DNA of 35,755 nucleotides from CAZVCJ01 sp964625745 (GCA_964625745.1 CAZVCJ010000020.1:1-35755); one strand, 5' to 3'. Positions 22,601 through 30,109 are shown, counted from the stretch's first letter. Made by a program: numbers and translations. The notes: a model not told the origin generated them from the letters alone.

Positions 22601-24649
22601 GATCCAGTACAGGTACTCGGCCTGCGGCGCAGTGAAGGCGCTGGTTAGCAGGTACAGGTCTGGGTCGTCTACCCCGGTGATGGCCTCGCGGATGTCGGGC
22701 AGCACGAACTCCGTGTACTCCGAGGGCAAGGTCCGCCACTGCTCAACATACCAGAATTCTGGGCGAATCGTGTCGGTGATCATGCCCATATCGGCGTACT
22801 TCTCCTTCAGTTCGCCCAGGAACTGTGGATTCTCAGTCTCTCTGACGTAGGTGAGGTACATCTCGTCCTGGTCATTGTAGGGACCCACAGCATGATCGGG
22901 ATAGATGCCCCCGTAGGGGACGGGGCCATTTGCTTGCAAGATAGGCGGTACTGGCCCCACCAGCTTACCGAGGTACTCAACTCCTACCTCGCTTGTATCG
23001 AAGGCAGTGATGGCCTGAACATCCTCAATGATGTAGTGTTCGTAGTTATAGGGCGGCATCACCGATAGCCAATCCTCAACATCATAGTCCTGCAGGTTCA
23101 CCGAGTGCTGCTCAATGGTGACCGGCACTTTGGGCACGGGAGTTCTGATCGTAATGAACTTGAACTTGGTATCATCTGCGCCGGGATCTACGTCAATGCT
23201 GCCATCGTTGTCGTCATCCAAATCGCAATCATAGCCATAGGGTGAACTGGATCCCTCCGTATTGATGGCCACCACGTTGTACTCGTGGCCGTCAACGTAG
23301 AACCGCTTCAGGAACCAGGGATCCCCAGGCCGTCTGTCTACCCAGCCAGTCGCTGGATCCTCCATGCCGCTCCAGGTGGCACCCAAGGCGCGGCCCACCA
23401 TGAGCGTGGCGGTTTTCTGAACTGGGTCATCCGGGTCAACGGTTTGGAGATAGACGAAGAAGGGCCCCGTGGGGAAGTTGCACATATTGGTTCCGGTCCC
23501 GTCGTTGCCCACCGCTTCGATGAACTGCGGCGGGCCTGAACCACCGGCCAAAGCCATGTCCCCTACGCCCAAGAGTTGCAGACCCAGGGATTTGGGTACC
23601 AGGTCTCCTGTATAGAAAATCTCCACCACAGCGCCATAATGATACACAGAGTCCAACCTTACCAGATGGTCCAGGAATTGGATGTAACTCTCTGAAGTTG
23701 GCGTCAGCGGCACAGACATAGCATCCAGGCGGAGTACTGCCAGTTCGTCCCCGCTCAGTTGATCCCCGTCTGTATCCAACGGATCTATCCGGCCGTCCCC
23801 ATCGAAGTCGGCGGCGATGTCGGTCTCCTTGAAGAGGGTAAGCTCGCTTTCTACGTGCACGATGTCCGGGACTCCGTCGAAGTTGGCGTCCAGGCTAGTC
23901 AGGCCGTATCCGTAGGCATTCTCGGAAGAGGGGCCCATATCCACGTCTCCCGTGCCAGTGAATAGATCTGTTGCCCTCATGCCTACGGGGAAGACGAAGC
24001 TGACCGTGCCGACCTGTCCCTCGGTTGGTTTCGGTTCGCTCGCGATCACATCGGACTCCATTAGCATATAAGTGAACTCCTGCATCACAGCCGGATACCA
24101 CTCGTCAATGCTAGTTGGCTCCCCAGTGACTGGATCCCGATCGAACCTACTGTTGGCGTTCACGTCCTTGTCCCAGTGCTCTGGCTCATACCACATCCGG
24201 AACCAGACCTTCTCCGAGGCATCGCTGCCTGTGGCCTTGATCTTGCCATACAGCCTCTCACCCTGGTGCTCGGCCCAGTTCTCGTCCTCGGTCTCCTGGT
24301 TCGACATCCAGAGCGGATTCCAGGTGATGGAGTCCTTCCGTGGGGCCTGGGGCAGTTGAGGGTTGAATATGGACAGCGTGTGGGTGTAGGGCGGGTCTTC
24401 AGGTCGAAGACTGGTTTCGGGGTCGGCGGCCAAGTAAGAACCAGGCCCCTCATTGTCTCGACCATACACCCTGAGGGTGTTGTGGGTGGCTGCACTCGAG
24501 ATTGCCCCAACGGTGTTGTAGGCAACTGTATCCAAAGTTACCCAGGAGTCATCCTGCGCCCTGGTAAACACTACCGCAACTACTGCCAAAAGCAAGACAA
24601 TCAAAACTACTTGTACAACCGGCCTTCTTACTGAGATTGCGTTACGCAT
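16688..24649 (-). CDS. Giant exported repeat protein (2653 residues)
   Basis: A secreted or surface protein. The N-terminus has a membrane/signal segment (VVQVVLIVLLLAVVAVVF, residues 11-28) with a possible cleavage after T-R-A. Residues about 35-715 and 716-1350 are two homologous copies of one large unknown module. Both contain RKDS, WYEPE, PAVMQEFTYM, FGYGL or YGYGL, calcium-loop-like DFDGDGRIDPLD or DFDGNGSIDQLD, and VDGHEYNVVAI. Residues about 1358-2490 are 14 tandem repeats of about 80 residues of PKD/Ig-like type (SNSPVCEG, SYSWTGPGGWTS, AGTYSLTV, GCTDTA). A YLPLVAKNY motif interrupts repeat 12 near residue 2325. The end (from VCNGGFETTECW) is a jelly-roll carbohydrate-binding-like domain. 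AAGGGGGAG precedes the ATG. Likely role: adhesion or cell-surface scaffold; no enzyme domain was recognised. Confidence 0.92.
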   Translation of the reverse strand: MRNAISVRRPVVQVVLIVLLLAVVAVVFTRAQDDSWVTLDTVAYNTVGAISSAATHNTLRVYGRDNEGPGSYLAADPETSLRPEDPPYTHTLSIFNPQLPQAPRKDSITWNPLWMSNQETEDENWAEHQGERLYGKIKATGSDASEKVWFRMWYEPEHWDKDVNANSRFDRDPVTGEPTSIDEWYPAVMQEFTYMLMESDVIASEPKPTEGQVGTVSFVFPVGMRATDLFTGTGDVDMGPSSENAYGYGLTSLDANFDGVPDIVHVESELTLFKETDIAADFDGDGRIDPLDTDGDQLSGDELAVLRLDAMSVPLTPTSESYIQFLDHLVRLDSVYHYGAVVEIFYTGDLVPKSLGLQLLGVGDMALAGGSGPPQFIEAVGNDGTGTNMCNFPTGPFFVYLQTVDPDDPVQKTATLMVGRALGATWSGMEDPATGWVDRRPGDPWFLKRFYVDGHEYNVVAINTEGSSSPYGYDCDLDDDNDGSIDVDPGADDTKFKFITIRTPVPKVPVTIEQHSVNLQDYDVEDWLSVMPPYNYEHYIIEDVQAITAFDTSEVGVEYLGKLVGPVPPILQANGPVPYGGIYPDHAVGPYNDQDEMYLTYVRETENPQFLGELKEKYADMGMITDTIRPEFWYVEQWRTLPSEYTEFVLPDIREAITGVDDPDLYLLTSAFTAPQAEYLYWIQDVASPLWYNLSSGFAHLEGEDTITAELPGWEPRVKLWFNPAVGGKKYKNDTGLRIYGFENEGAGTSFITDTAAITYPVEIMPYTDSWAPFNPQFPEAPRKDSLTFNPAYMSESSESIESLRTLYYKISIEEHDAREKVFFRMWYEPEYLDSILVGEVCTPTSHITITQAYTMPAVMQEFTYMFLDTQDLPSHGQPKTSRLAFPIGTTADELPAPVGGSLPPGKLPSFGYGLTTFDADFDGVHDVVTIHSEETISETLGIGVDFDGNGSIDQLDKDGLQLSGDELVVFTVENIVLGEGESAMLLDHMVTLNNVTANDASFKVWYTGGGLHGGPPYSLHPDDEGAATLELKELALIYKGVVDELSQGETNLGWPSGWPDAGPWFVYLKTTNTTEQTAVVTIGRALGATHSAIFDGAGVHDHAKGDPWWLKRFFVDGHEYNVVAIKTIPADLVNPGDENYEFKYITIRTPVPKVNFVNAKDSQKLEGYYLGTVLGEDTSIISVMPPFNFRHTRLEDIQKLEEGQFANLSFYESDCMGDLEGNVDSLQIQIVDENQEEQFFGELKEKYWEEGVNEMWSTEQFHTLPYTYTDLKLPADQLYLLTSDWESDESWVHYYACHPISDTQNALSDLSGGVITETNATITFTTGITNTYYTGPLRVKFWYDPEDDEDIYVNTWEKCAATASSNSPVCEGGTIELYGGPDSMASYSWTGPNGFTSSLQSPTIPNATTAMVGTYSLTVTEGACTSDPATTAVTVDTKPVATASSNSPVCEGATIGLYGGPVGMDSYSWTGPDGWTSSAQNPTRPNATTAMAGTYSLTVTNSNGCTDTASAIVTVNAEPVATASSNSPVCEGATIELYGGPGSMASYSWTGPGGWTSGVQNPTRSSATTAMAGTYSLTVTDSNGCTDTASTYVSVNVKPVATASSNSPVCEGATIVLYGGPGGMASYSWTGPGGWTSSVQNPTRPNATTAMAGTYSLTVTNSNGCTDTASAIVTVNAEPVASATSNSPVCAGETIELYGGPGGMASYSWTGPGGWTSSVQSPTRPGATTAMAGTYSLTVTDSNGCTDTATTYVTVGTQPTATASSNSPVCEGETIVLYGGPGGMDSYSWTGPGGWTSSVQNPTRSGATTAMAGTYSLTVANDGCTDTDTTIVTVNARPVATASSNSPVCEGATIQLYGGPSGMASYSWTGPGGWTSSAQNPTRPNATTAMAGTYSLTVTNSNGCTDTASTYVSINVKPVATASSNSPVCEGATIVLYGGPGGMASYSWTGPGGWTSGVQNPTRSSATTAMAGTYSLTVTNSNGCTDTASTYVSINVKPVATASSNSPVCEGATIVLYGGPGGMASYSWTGPGGWTSGVQNPTRSSATTAMAGTYTLEVTNSNGCTDTASTYVSVNVKPVASATSNSPVCAGETIELYGGPGGMASYSWTGPGGWTSSVQSPTRPGATTAMAGTYSLTVTDSNGCTDTASTYVSVNVKPVATASSNSPVCEGATIVLYGGPGGMDSYSWTGPGGWTSSAQNPTRSSATTAMAGTYSLTVAKDGCTDTASTIVTVNARPVASASSNSPVYEGETIQLYGGPSGMASYNWTGPGGWTSSVQNPTRSGATTAMAGTYSLTVTDSNGCTDTATTYVTVTEPSERKVYLPLVAKNYPPCYATASSNSPVCEGATIELYCWSTGMASYSWTGPGGWTSSAQNPTRPGATTAMAGTYSLTVTKYDCTDTATTYVTVNAKPAATASSNSPVNVGGTIQLYGGPGGMASYSWTGPGGWTSSVQHPTRSGATTAMAGTYSLTVTDSNGCTDTANAVVVVNTPPPPCEEKVCNGGFETTECWTISPTPRPAAYSSVMFRTGSWSMRLGITSQSDAYSWSSIRQQVTIPGNAASATLSFWYYPICQDSILYDWQEVIIYDASFTTELAWAMPKVCSNSQTWTHHTFDLMPYKGQTITLYFNVKNDGQGNLKTAMYVDDVSVQVCY
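17170..20580 (-). repeat. Fourteen tandem repeats of about 240 bp inside the giant gene
   Basis: The string CACACCGGGGAGTTGCTGG, or a close variant, recurs about every 240 bp from about 17390 to 20550. Central units are almost identical over long stretches: the units at about 18421-18660 and 18661-18900 differ at only a few bases. The outermost units (near 17400 and 20500) are the most diverged. This gradient is what unequal crossing-over produces. Codon choice is conserved too, not only the protein, so duplication is recent. Confidence 0.93.
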
Positions 24650-24839
24650 GGCTCCCCCTTTCTAAGAGCTTCAAAAGAAACGGCTGATAATTCGCTATCT
24701 CGCATCTTCCCCACCGCTAAAGTACCAGTCCAGGTGCCAAGCACCACTTCCCCCGACAAGTTGCGTGGCTATCTTATAGAATCTGGAGAAATATGGGGAT
24801 GGATAGCGTACATAAGGGAAAGAAGTCGTGATTGAAGTG

Positions 24840-24868
24840 ATTATACTATGGATTTTTACAAAAGGCAA
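24840..24868 (-). promoter_or_regulatory. Proximal promoter of the giant gene
   Basis: Minus-strand TTGCCT (24863-24868), 17 bases, TATAAT (24840-24845). The leader from here to the start is about 185 bases and contains the hairpin GGTGC-TTG-GCACC (24733-24745). Confidence 0.65.
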
Positions 24869-24979
24869 ATACCATAAAGTGGGATGTTCGAAGCAGAAAT
24901 GACTGCGCCAGGAACAGCAGTAGAACACTGGAACACATCCCATAATGAGCAGCAAGGCGGCAGAATAAGCTACCACTAT

Positions 24980-25008
24980 AATATAACATCATTTGGGCCG
25001 GTTGTCAA
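24980..25008 (-). promoter_or_regulatory. Distal promoter of the giant gene
   Basis: Minus-strand TTGACA (25003-25008), 17 bases, TATATT (24980-24985). It gives a leader of about 320 bases. The stretch 24650-25084 has no convincing gene. It holds these two promoters, the hairpin and otherwise featureless A+T-rich sequence. Confidence 0.65.
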
Positions 25009-25084
25009 TGAAATTAGCGTGAAACTGACGTGAATTCTGCAAAGGCACTGCCAGGCTAAGGATTGGGCTTCGTGGATATACGCA

Positions 25085-25114
25085 GAAAGCCGCTCCGAAA
25101 TCAGAGCGGTTTTC
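25085..25114 (-). terminator. Terminator downstream of the gyrase operon
   Basis: Stem CCGCTC/GAGCGG (25090-25095 and 25104-25109) with an eight-base loop, extended by GAAAG pairing with TTTTC. On the minus strand it ends CGGCTTTCTG, on the plus strand CGGTTTTCTT. It lies 16 bases after the stop of the cysteine-rich gene and upstream of the giant gene promoters, so it separates the two units. Confidence 0.75.
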
Positions 25115-25129
25115 TTGATACAACGGCGT

Positions 25130-25489
25130 TCAGGCCCCCTGGCTTGCATCCAGGCCCAGGATGGCTGCACCAGGGCGATGCCGATGACACTCTCCGCAGC
25201 CCACCATGGGATCGGCCACCTCGCTCATTTGCAGCGTGCAAAAGGCTTCCACCTGCACGCGCCGCAGCAGGCCAAAGCGCCGCCCCGCCCGCGCCTCCAG
25301 GATCATGTTCGGGCAGGCGTTGGCTTGCAAGATGCGAGGCACCGGGCAGGTTCGGCATAGCTTAGGAGTCCAGCGCTCCGAAGTCCGGTTGCGGGCAATC
25401 AGGCGGCACTCCTGGTGCTCCCGCCCCCGGTGATAGTCTTCGTAATAGAAATCACACTCAATCCCCGCTGGATTGCGCATATCTCTCAC
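25130..25489 (-). CDS. Cysteine-rich small protein coupled to the topoisomerase A gene
   Basis: A 119-residue protein, not recognised by name. It has eight cysteines: C12, C28, the C45-x2-C48 pair, C59, C84 and the C98-x2-C101 pair (VGCGECHRHR), plus nearby histidines. This suggests a zinc or iron-sulfur site. The blocks CPVPRILQANACPNM and VQVEAFC look conserved rather than accidental. The GTG start (25487-25489) overlaps the TGA of the gyrA/parC gene as GTGA, so it is translated by coupling; an ATG three codons later is possible. It is the last gene of the gyrB-gyrA operon and ends before a terminator. A link to topoisomerase function is suggested only by position. Confidence 0.75.
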   Translation of the reverse strand: MRDMRNPAGIECDFYYEDYHRGREHQECRLIARNRTSERWTPKLCRTCPVPRILQANACPNMILEARAGRRFGLLRRVQVEAFCTLQMSEVADPMVGCGECHRHRPGAAILGLDASQGA

Positions 25490-27942
25490 AGTACCACTAC
25501 TTCGGCCACATCTTCCAACTCGACCAGCTTCTCGCCGCGATTGGCCCGGTTGGTCACCGGCACCTCGTCCAGGCGCTGCCGCTTCCCGTCGGCGGAGATC
25601 AGGTCCACTGAGCCACCCATCGGCCCGGCCATCGCCACCACCACCGGCCCGGTCGCCTTGCTCTGGTTGAGCAGTAACACGCCCTGCCCCCCCCGGCCCT
25701 GCACCGAGAACTCGACCAGCGGCACCCGCTTGACGAAACCTGTCTTACTGACCACAACCACGCCCAGGTCAGCAGTGGGATCGCTGACGACCATCCCGCC
25801 TAACAACTGATCTCCCCCGCGCACCTTGATGCCTGCCACGCCCTTGGCGGAGCGGGTAGCCTGGGGATTGACGTCGCCGGCGACGAAACGGTTGGCCCGG
25901 CTGGCGCCAAAGAACATGACCTGGGCCTCGTCACCCCCGACTCCGGCAAAGAGCACCCTATCGTCCTCGTCTGCCAGGCCAACCACCGTGGCCCACGAGG
26001 CCTCGGCAGTGGACTTGACATCCTCGGCCTTGACGCGCTTGACCTGGCCTCGCCGTGTGCCCAAAACAAGGCAACTCTTGTCCGACAGGACGCCAACGCC
26101 GACGACATACTCTCCCTTGCTCAGTCCCAAATCTTCAAAGCTGACCGACCTGGGCAGGCGACCTACCGTCCCCCACCAGGCCCGCCCCCGGTCGGAGACC
26201 AGCACCACCGTATCTTCCGGCTCGGCCCGCAGGTACAGCCGATGAGCCTCCACCGCCCGGCTGGTCGCCCCAGGCTTGACGCGGTATCCGAAGCGGCTGG
26301 CGTCGTGGCGCTGCACTCCCTGGGTGGTCACAACGACCACCTGCGGCTCTTCAGGCACGGCCAGGTCAGCCTCGGTCACGATGCTGTCTCTTGGTTTCTC
26401 CTCGGTCAGGATCACCGTTTTGCGAGGCGTGGCGAACTTTTCTTTGATCGCTTGCGTCTCTTCGACCACCACCTCCAGCCGTCGCTTTTCCGAACGCAGC
26501 AGCCCTTTGAGGTATTCTATGCGAGCATTGAGCTCCTTCTCCTCATCGGCCAGCTTGCGTCGCTCCAAAGCCGCCAGCCGCCGCAATTGCATGGCCAGAA
26601 TCGCCTGAGCCTGGAGCTGGGTGAACTGGAACGTTTTGATGAGGTTTCTCTCCGCCGTCTCAGTGGTGCGGCTGCGGCGGATGGTATCAATCACCTGGTC
26701 AATGATGTCCAGTGCCTTCAACAACCCCTGGACGATGTGCAGCCGGGCCTGCCGCTTCTCCAGCTCGTAGCGGCTGCGGCGGACGACGACGTTCAGCCGG
26801 TGCTCGACGAAGTAGACCAGCATGTCACGCAGTGAGAGCCGCTGCGGGCGCACGATGGCGTCGCCGTCGACCTGCTCCGATACCAGGGCCAGGGCGTTGA
26901 CGCCGAAGGTCTCCCGCAACTGACTATGGCTCAAGACGCTCTCCAGCACCTCGTGGACATTGGCCACGCGGCTGACCTCGATGATGGCCCGCATCCCCTC
27001 GTGGTCCGACTCGTCGCGCAGGTCGGTAACGCCGCTGATCTTGCCCTCGCGCACCTCGCGGGCGATGCGCTCCAGCACAGTGGATTTTTGCACCGCGTAG
27101 GGCAGCTCCGTGACCACGATGTTGAACTTGCCGCCGCCGATGTCTTCCACGTCCACCCGCGCCTGGGTGATAATGCGCTCTCGCCCAGTTTCATAAGCAG
27201 CGCGTATGGTGTCCACCCTGCCGTCGCCCGAAGGATCCTCCCGGTAGCGATAGATCACTCCGCCGGTGGGAAAGTCGGGGCCAGGGATGATCTTCATCAG
27301 CTCGTCCACGCTGATCTTGTCTCGCTGGCGCCAGCGGTTGGCCACGTGCACCACCGCATCGCAGACCTCGCCCAGATTGTGGGGCGGAATGTTGGTGGCC
27401 ATGCCCACAGCGATGCCCGTGGTCCCGTTGACCAGCAGGTTGGGCAGCGCAGCAGGCAGGATGACCGGCTCCTGCAGGCTGCCGTCGAAGTTATCCACCA
27501 TGTCCACCGTGTCCTGTTCAATGTCCTGGAGCATGTACTCGGCGATTTCGTCCAGCCGGGCCTCAGTATAGCGCATCGCAGCCGGTGGATCGCCGTCAAC
27601 ACTGCCCCAGTTGCCTTGACCGTCCATCAGGGGAGCGCGCATCGAGAAATCCTGCCCCATGCGTATCATCGCCAGATAGACCGACTGGTCGCCGTGGGGA
27701 TGGTACTTTCCCAACACCTCACCGACCACGCGGGCCGATTTCTTGTGGGGCCGGTCGTGGCGCAGGCCCATGTCGTGCATGGCGTACAGGATGCGCCGCT
27801 GCACCGGCTTGAGCCCATCCTCGACGCGGGGCAGCGCACGGTCGGTGATGGTCTCGACGGCGTACTGGAAGTACGCCTGCTCCAGGTCTGTGGTCAGGGA
27901 AACTGTCTCAGTCGGCATCTTCTTCATCATCCCCGTTTTCAT
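25486..27942 (-). CDS. gyrA: Type IIA DNA topoisomerase subunit A (GyrA or ParC)
   Basis: About 818 residues. It forms the DNA-cleaving subunit with the GyrB-like protein upstream. Breakage-reunion domain: LPRVEDGLKPVQRRILYAMH, KKSARVVGEVLGKYHPHGD, MDGQGNWGSVDGD and the catalytic Tyr in AAMRYTEARL; then a long helical arm and a C-terminal six-blade beta pinwheel. At the two main quinolone-contact positions (the Ser83/Asp87 sites of E. coli) it has Gln and Leu. The canonical gyrase box is absent from blade 1, but QGRGGQG occurs late, about 70 residues from the end. That makes gyrase versus topoisomerase IV uncertain; a single gyrB-gyrA operon favours gyrase. Start is uncertain: ATG at 27942 with GAGGAAG upstream, or ATG at 27918; the frame opens at 27969. 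It overlaps the gyrB end. Confidence 0.92.
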   Translation of the reverse strand: MKTGMMKKMPTETVSLTTDLEQAYFQYAVETITDRALPRVEDGLKPVQRRILYAMHDMGLRHDRPHKKSARVVGEVLGKYHPHGDQSVYLAMIRMGQDFSMRAPLMDGQGNWGSVDGDPPAAMRYTEARLDEIAEYMLQDIEQDTVDMVDNFDGSLQEPVILPAALPNLLVNGTTGIAVGMATNIPPHNLGEVCDAVVHVANRWRQRDKISVDELMKIIPGPDFPTGGVIYRYREDPSGDGRVDTIRAAYETGRERIITQARVDVEDIGGGKFNIVVTELPYAVQKSTVLERIAREVREGKISGVTDLRDESDHEGMRAIIEVSRVANVHEVLESVLSHSQLRETFGVNALALVSEQVDGDAIVRPQRLSLRDMLVYFVEHRLNVVVRRSRYELEKRQARLHIVQGLLKALDIIDQVIDTIRRSRTTETAERNLIKTFQFTQLQAQAILAMQLRRLAALERRKLADEEKELNARIEYLKGLLRSEKRRLEVVVEETQAIKEKFATPRKTVILTEEKPRDSIVTEADLAVPEEPQVVVVTTQGVQRHDASRFGYRVKPGATSRAVEAHRLYLRAEPEDTVVLVSDRGRAWWGTVGRLPRSVSFEDLGLSKGEYVVGVGVLSDKSCLVLGTRRGQVKRVKAEDVKSTAEASWATVVGLADEDDRVLFAGVGGDEAQVMFFGASRANRFVAGDVNPQATRSAKGVAGIKVRGGDQLLGGMVVSDPTADLGVVVVSKTGFVKRVPLVEFSVQGRGGQGVLLLNQSKATGPVVVAMAGPMGGSVDLISADGKRQRLDEVPVTNRANRGEKLVELEDVAEVVVL

Positions 27943-29947
27943 CACTCTCTTCCTCACTCTCTTCCTCACGCCAACGTTCCAACAGCCAACTGCGGCGGTT
28001 GCGGGCCGACTTGCCCATCAGGGTGCTGATGATCTGGTTGGCGTGGTGCACGTCCTCGACCGTCACCCGGAGCAGGCTATCGGTAAAGGGGCCATCATCG
28101 CCGACCTGGAATACCGTCTCGCGCAACTGTTCCGGGTTCATCTCCCCCAGACCCTTGTAGCGTTGGACCGTCACGCCGCTGCGGTCCCACTTCTCTAAAA
28201 TGGCATCTCGCTCCCGATCTGAGTAGGCGTAGCGGGCCTGCCTTCCCTTGCGCAGCAGGTACAGCGGGGCCACGGCCACGTAGAGCCGACCCGCCTCGAC
28301 CATGGGGCGCATGTGGCGCCAGAACAGGGTGTAGAGCAGGGTGCGGATATGGTCGCCGTCCACATCGGCGTCCACCAAAATCGCTATCCCCCCGTAGCGC
28401 ATGTCGTCAACACTGAAATCAGCCCCAACCCCGCCGCCGACCGCAGCGATGATGGCCTTGATCTCGTTGTTGCTCAACAGGCGGGCCAGCTTGACCCCTT
28501 CCACGTTGAGAGGCTTGCCACGCAGGGGCAGGATGGCATGATAGCGCCGGTCGCGGGCCTGTTTGCACGAGCCGCCCGCGCTGTCCCCCTCCACGACGTA
28601 CAGCACCGTCCGCTCAGTCGGCGTGCCCTTGCTCACGTCGGCCAGCTTGCCCGGCAAGCCCGAGTCCGCCGCGTCCAGCACACTGCGGCGGATGACCAGC
28701 GAGCGCGCTTTGCTGGCCGCCACCCGCGCATGGGCCGCCGCCTGTGCCTGCTGGACGATAGTCCTGCCCAACGGAATCTTTTTGCGCAGTTGCTCCAACA
28801 GCCCTTCGTAGACGATGCTGTGAACGATGCCCTGCGCATTGTCGCTGGCCAGTTGCGTCTTGGTCTGGCTGGTGAAGTGGGGATCGTGCATGGAGAGCTT
28901 GAGCACTGCCGTCAGCCCGGCCAGGGCATCGCTGCCCCGGATATTGGCCTGCCCCTTGTCTCTGGTCAGCTTCTTCTCCGAGGCGAACTGGTTGATGGCC
29001 TTGGTGATGGCGCTCTTGAAACCGGCCACGTGTTTGCCCCCGTCGGGCGTGGGGATGGTATTGACAAAGCTGACAATCTCGCTGTCGTCCACGCTGGTGT
29101 GCCACTGAAGCACCACCTCGACGGCGACCCCGTTCTGTTCCCCACCGACCTCAACAGGGACACGATGGATGGGTCGGCGCCCCTCATTGAGCCACCTGAC
29201 ATACTCCACCAGGCCACCGTCGTAGCAGAAGCGTTTCTGGCGCTTTTTCTTTTTGCGGTCATCGGTGAACTCGACGGTCACGCCCGGCAGAAGAAAAGCG
29301 ACGACCTGCAGGCGCCGGGCCAGGGCGTCGAAGTCAAAGTCGGTAGTGTCCAAAAAGCTGGGGCTGGGCTTGAAGGTTATCATCGAGCCGGTGCCCAGCT
29401 TCTTGTCGGCGTGGGCTTTTATGGCCTTCGCTTCCCCCACCTCCCCCACCTGGCTCACCACCTCCCCGGTAGCCGGATCGAGAATCTGGACCGGGGTGAC
29501 GGGCAACCCATCTTCGTGGCGCTGGTAGTAGATCACACCATCCCGCTGCACCCGCACCTCCAGCCACTCGGACAGCGCGTTGGTGGCCTTGACGCCGACG
29601 CCGTGCAGTCCGCCGCTGGTCGAATAGCTGCCTTCTTTGAACTTGCCCCCGGCGTGCAACTCGGTAAAGACCAGCTCCAGCGTAGGCCGCTTTTTTTCGG
29701 GGTGCATCCCGGTGGGAATGCCACGCCCGTCGTCGGTCACGGTTAGGGAGCCGTCGCGGTGGATCTCGACCCCGATGTGGGTACAGGCCCCGGCCAGGGC
29801 TTCGTCCACGGCATTGTCCACCAGCTCGTGGGCCAGGTGATGCAGGGCCGCCAGGCCTGTGCCCCCTATGTACATACCGGGGCGGCGCCGGATATTCTCT
29901 GGGTATTCCAGCACTTGAATATCTTTGGTATCGTACTCTGTGGGCAT
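27908..29947 (-). CDS. gyrB: Type IIA DNA topoisomerase subunit B (GyrB or ParE)
   Basis: A 679-residue ATPase subunit. GHKL ATP-binding region: NIRRRPGMYIGGTG, HELVDNAVDEALAG (catalytic Glu-Asn area), DDGRGIPTGMHPEKK and GGLHGVGVKATNALS. Transducer: QTKTQLASDNAQG. TOPRIM metal site: VVEGDSAGGSCKQARDR and LVDADVDGDHIRTLL, with RYKGLGEMNPEQL near the end. The length fits the short form that lacks the enterobacterial insert. The C-terminal 25 residues are an acidic tail (EEESEEESDENGDDEEDAD). ATG start with CAGGAGA upstream. Transcribed from two strong tandem promoters; the gyrA start overlaps its 3' end. Confidence 0.95.
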   Translation of the reverse strand: MPTEYDTKDIQVLEYPENIRRRPGMYIGGTGLAALHHLAHELVDNAVDEALAGACTHIGVEIHRDGSLTVTDDGRGIPTGMHPEKKRPTLELVFTELHAGGKFKEGSYSTSGGLHGVGVKATNALSEWLEVRVQRDGVIYYQRHEDGLPVTPVQILDPATGEVVSQVGEVGEAKAIKAHADKKLGTGSMITFKPSPSFLDTTDFDFDALARRLQVVAFLLPGVTVEFTDDRKKKKRQKRFCYDGGLVEYVRWLNEGRRPIHRVPVEVGGEQNGVAVEVVLQWHTSVDDSEIVSFVNTIPTPDGGKHVAGFKSAITKAINQFASEKKLTRDKGQANIRGSDALAGLTAVLKLSMHDPHFTSQTKTQLASDNAQGIVHSIVYEGLLEQLRKKIPLGRTIVQQAQAAAHARVAASKARSLVIRRSVLDAADSGLPGKLADVSKGTPTERTVLYVVEGDSAGGSCKQARDRRYHAILPLRGKPLNVEGVKLARLLSNNEIKAIIAAVGGGVGADFSVDDMRYGGIAILVDADVDGDHIRTLLYTLFWRHMRPMVEAGRLYVAVAPLYLLRKGRQARYAYSDRERDAILEKWDRSGVTVQRYKGLGEMNPEQLRETVFQVGDDGPFTDSLLRVTVEDVHHANQIISTLMGKSARNRRSWLLERWREEESEEESDENGDDEEDAD

Positions 29948-29979
29948 AGCTGTCTCCTGAGAGAGAATAGCTCACTCTA

Positions 29980-30008
29980 ATTGTAGCACAAATGTTCTAC
30001 TTTGTCAA
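29980..30008 (-). promoter_or_regulatory. Proximal gyrB promoter
   Basis: Minus-strand TTGACA (30003-30008), 17 bases, TACAAT (29980-29985), about 35 bases upstream of the gyrB start. Near-consensus. Confidence 0.85.
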
Positions 30009-30080
30009 TAGCGGATTTTGCCAATTGTCCAGGGCGTTCGCCGTGGGCATCGGGAAAAAAATCCCCCTGAAACCTACTGT

Positions 30081-30109
30081 ATTATATAGAACACTGACTA
30101 CCTTGTCAA
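30081..30109 (-). promoter_or_regulatory. Distal gyrB promoter (full consensus)
   Basis: Minus-strand TTGACA (30104-30109), 17 bases, TATAAT (30081-30086). Both boxes match the sigma70 consensus exactly. Its -35 lies six bases from the -35 of the divergent promoter at 30116-30144, so RNA polymerases would compete for the site. Confidence 0.85.

Noticed and set aside
24695..24976. 93-codon minus-strand frame upstream of the giant gene
   Set aside because: It starts at the distal promoter, has no ribosome site and shows no family resemblance; treated as leader sequence.
26926..28029. 367-codon plus-strand frame opposite gyrA
   Set aside because: Antisense shadow; histidine- and valine-rich composition typical of such frames.
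28313..29746. 477-codon plus-strand frame opposite gyrB
   Set aside because: Antisense shadow of a highly conserved gene in G+C-rich sequence; no start signal.
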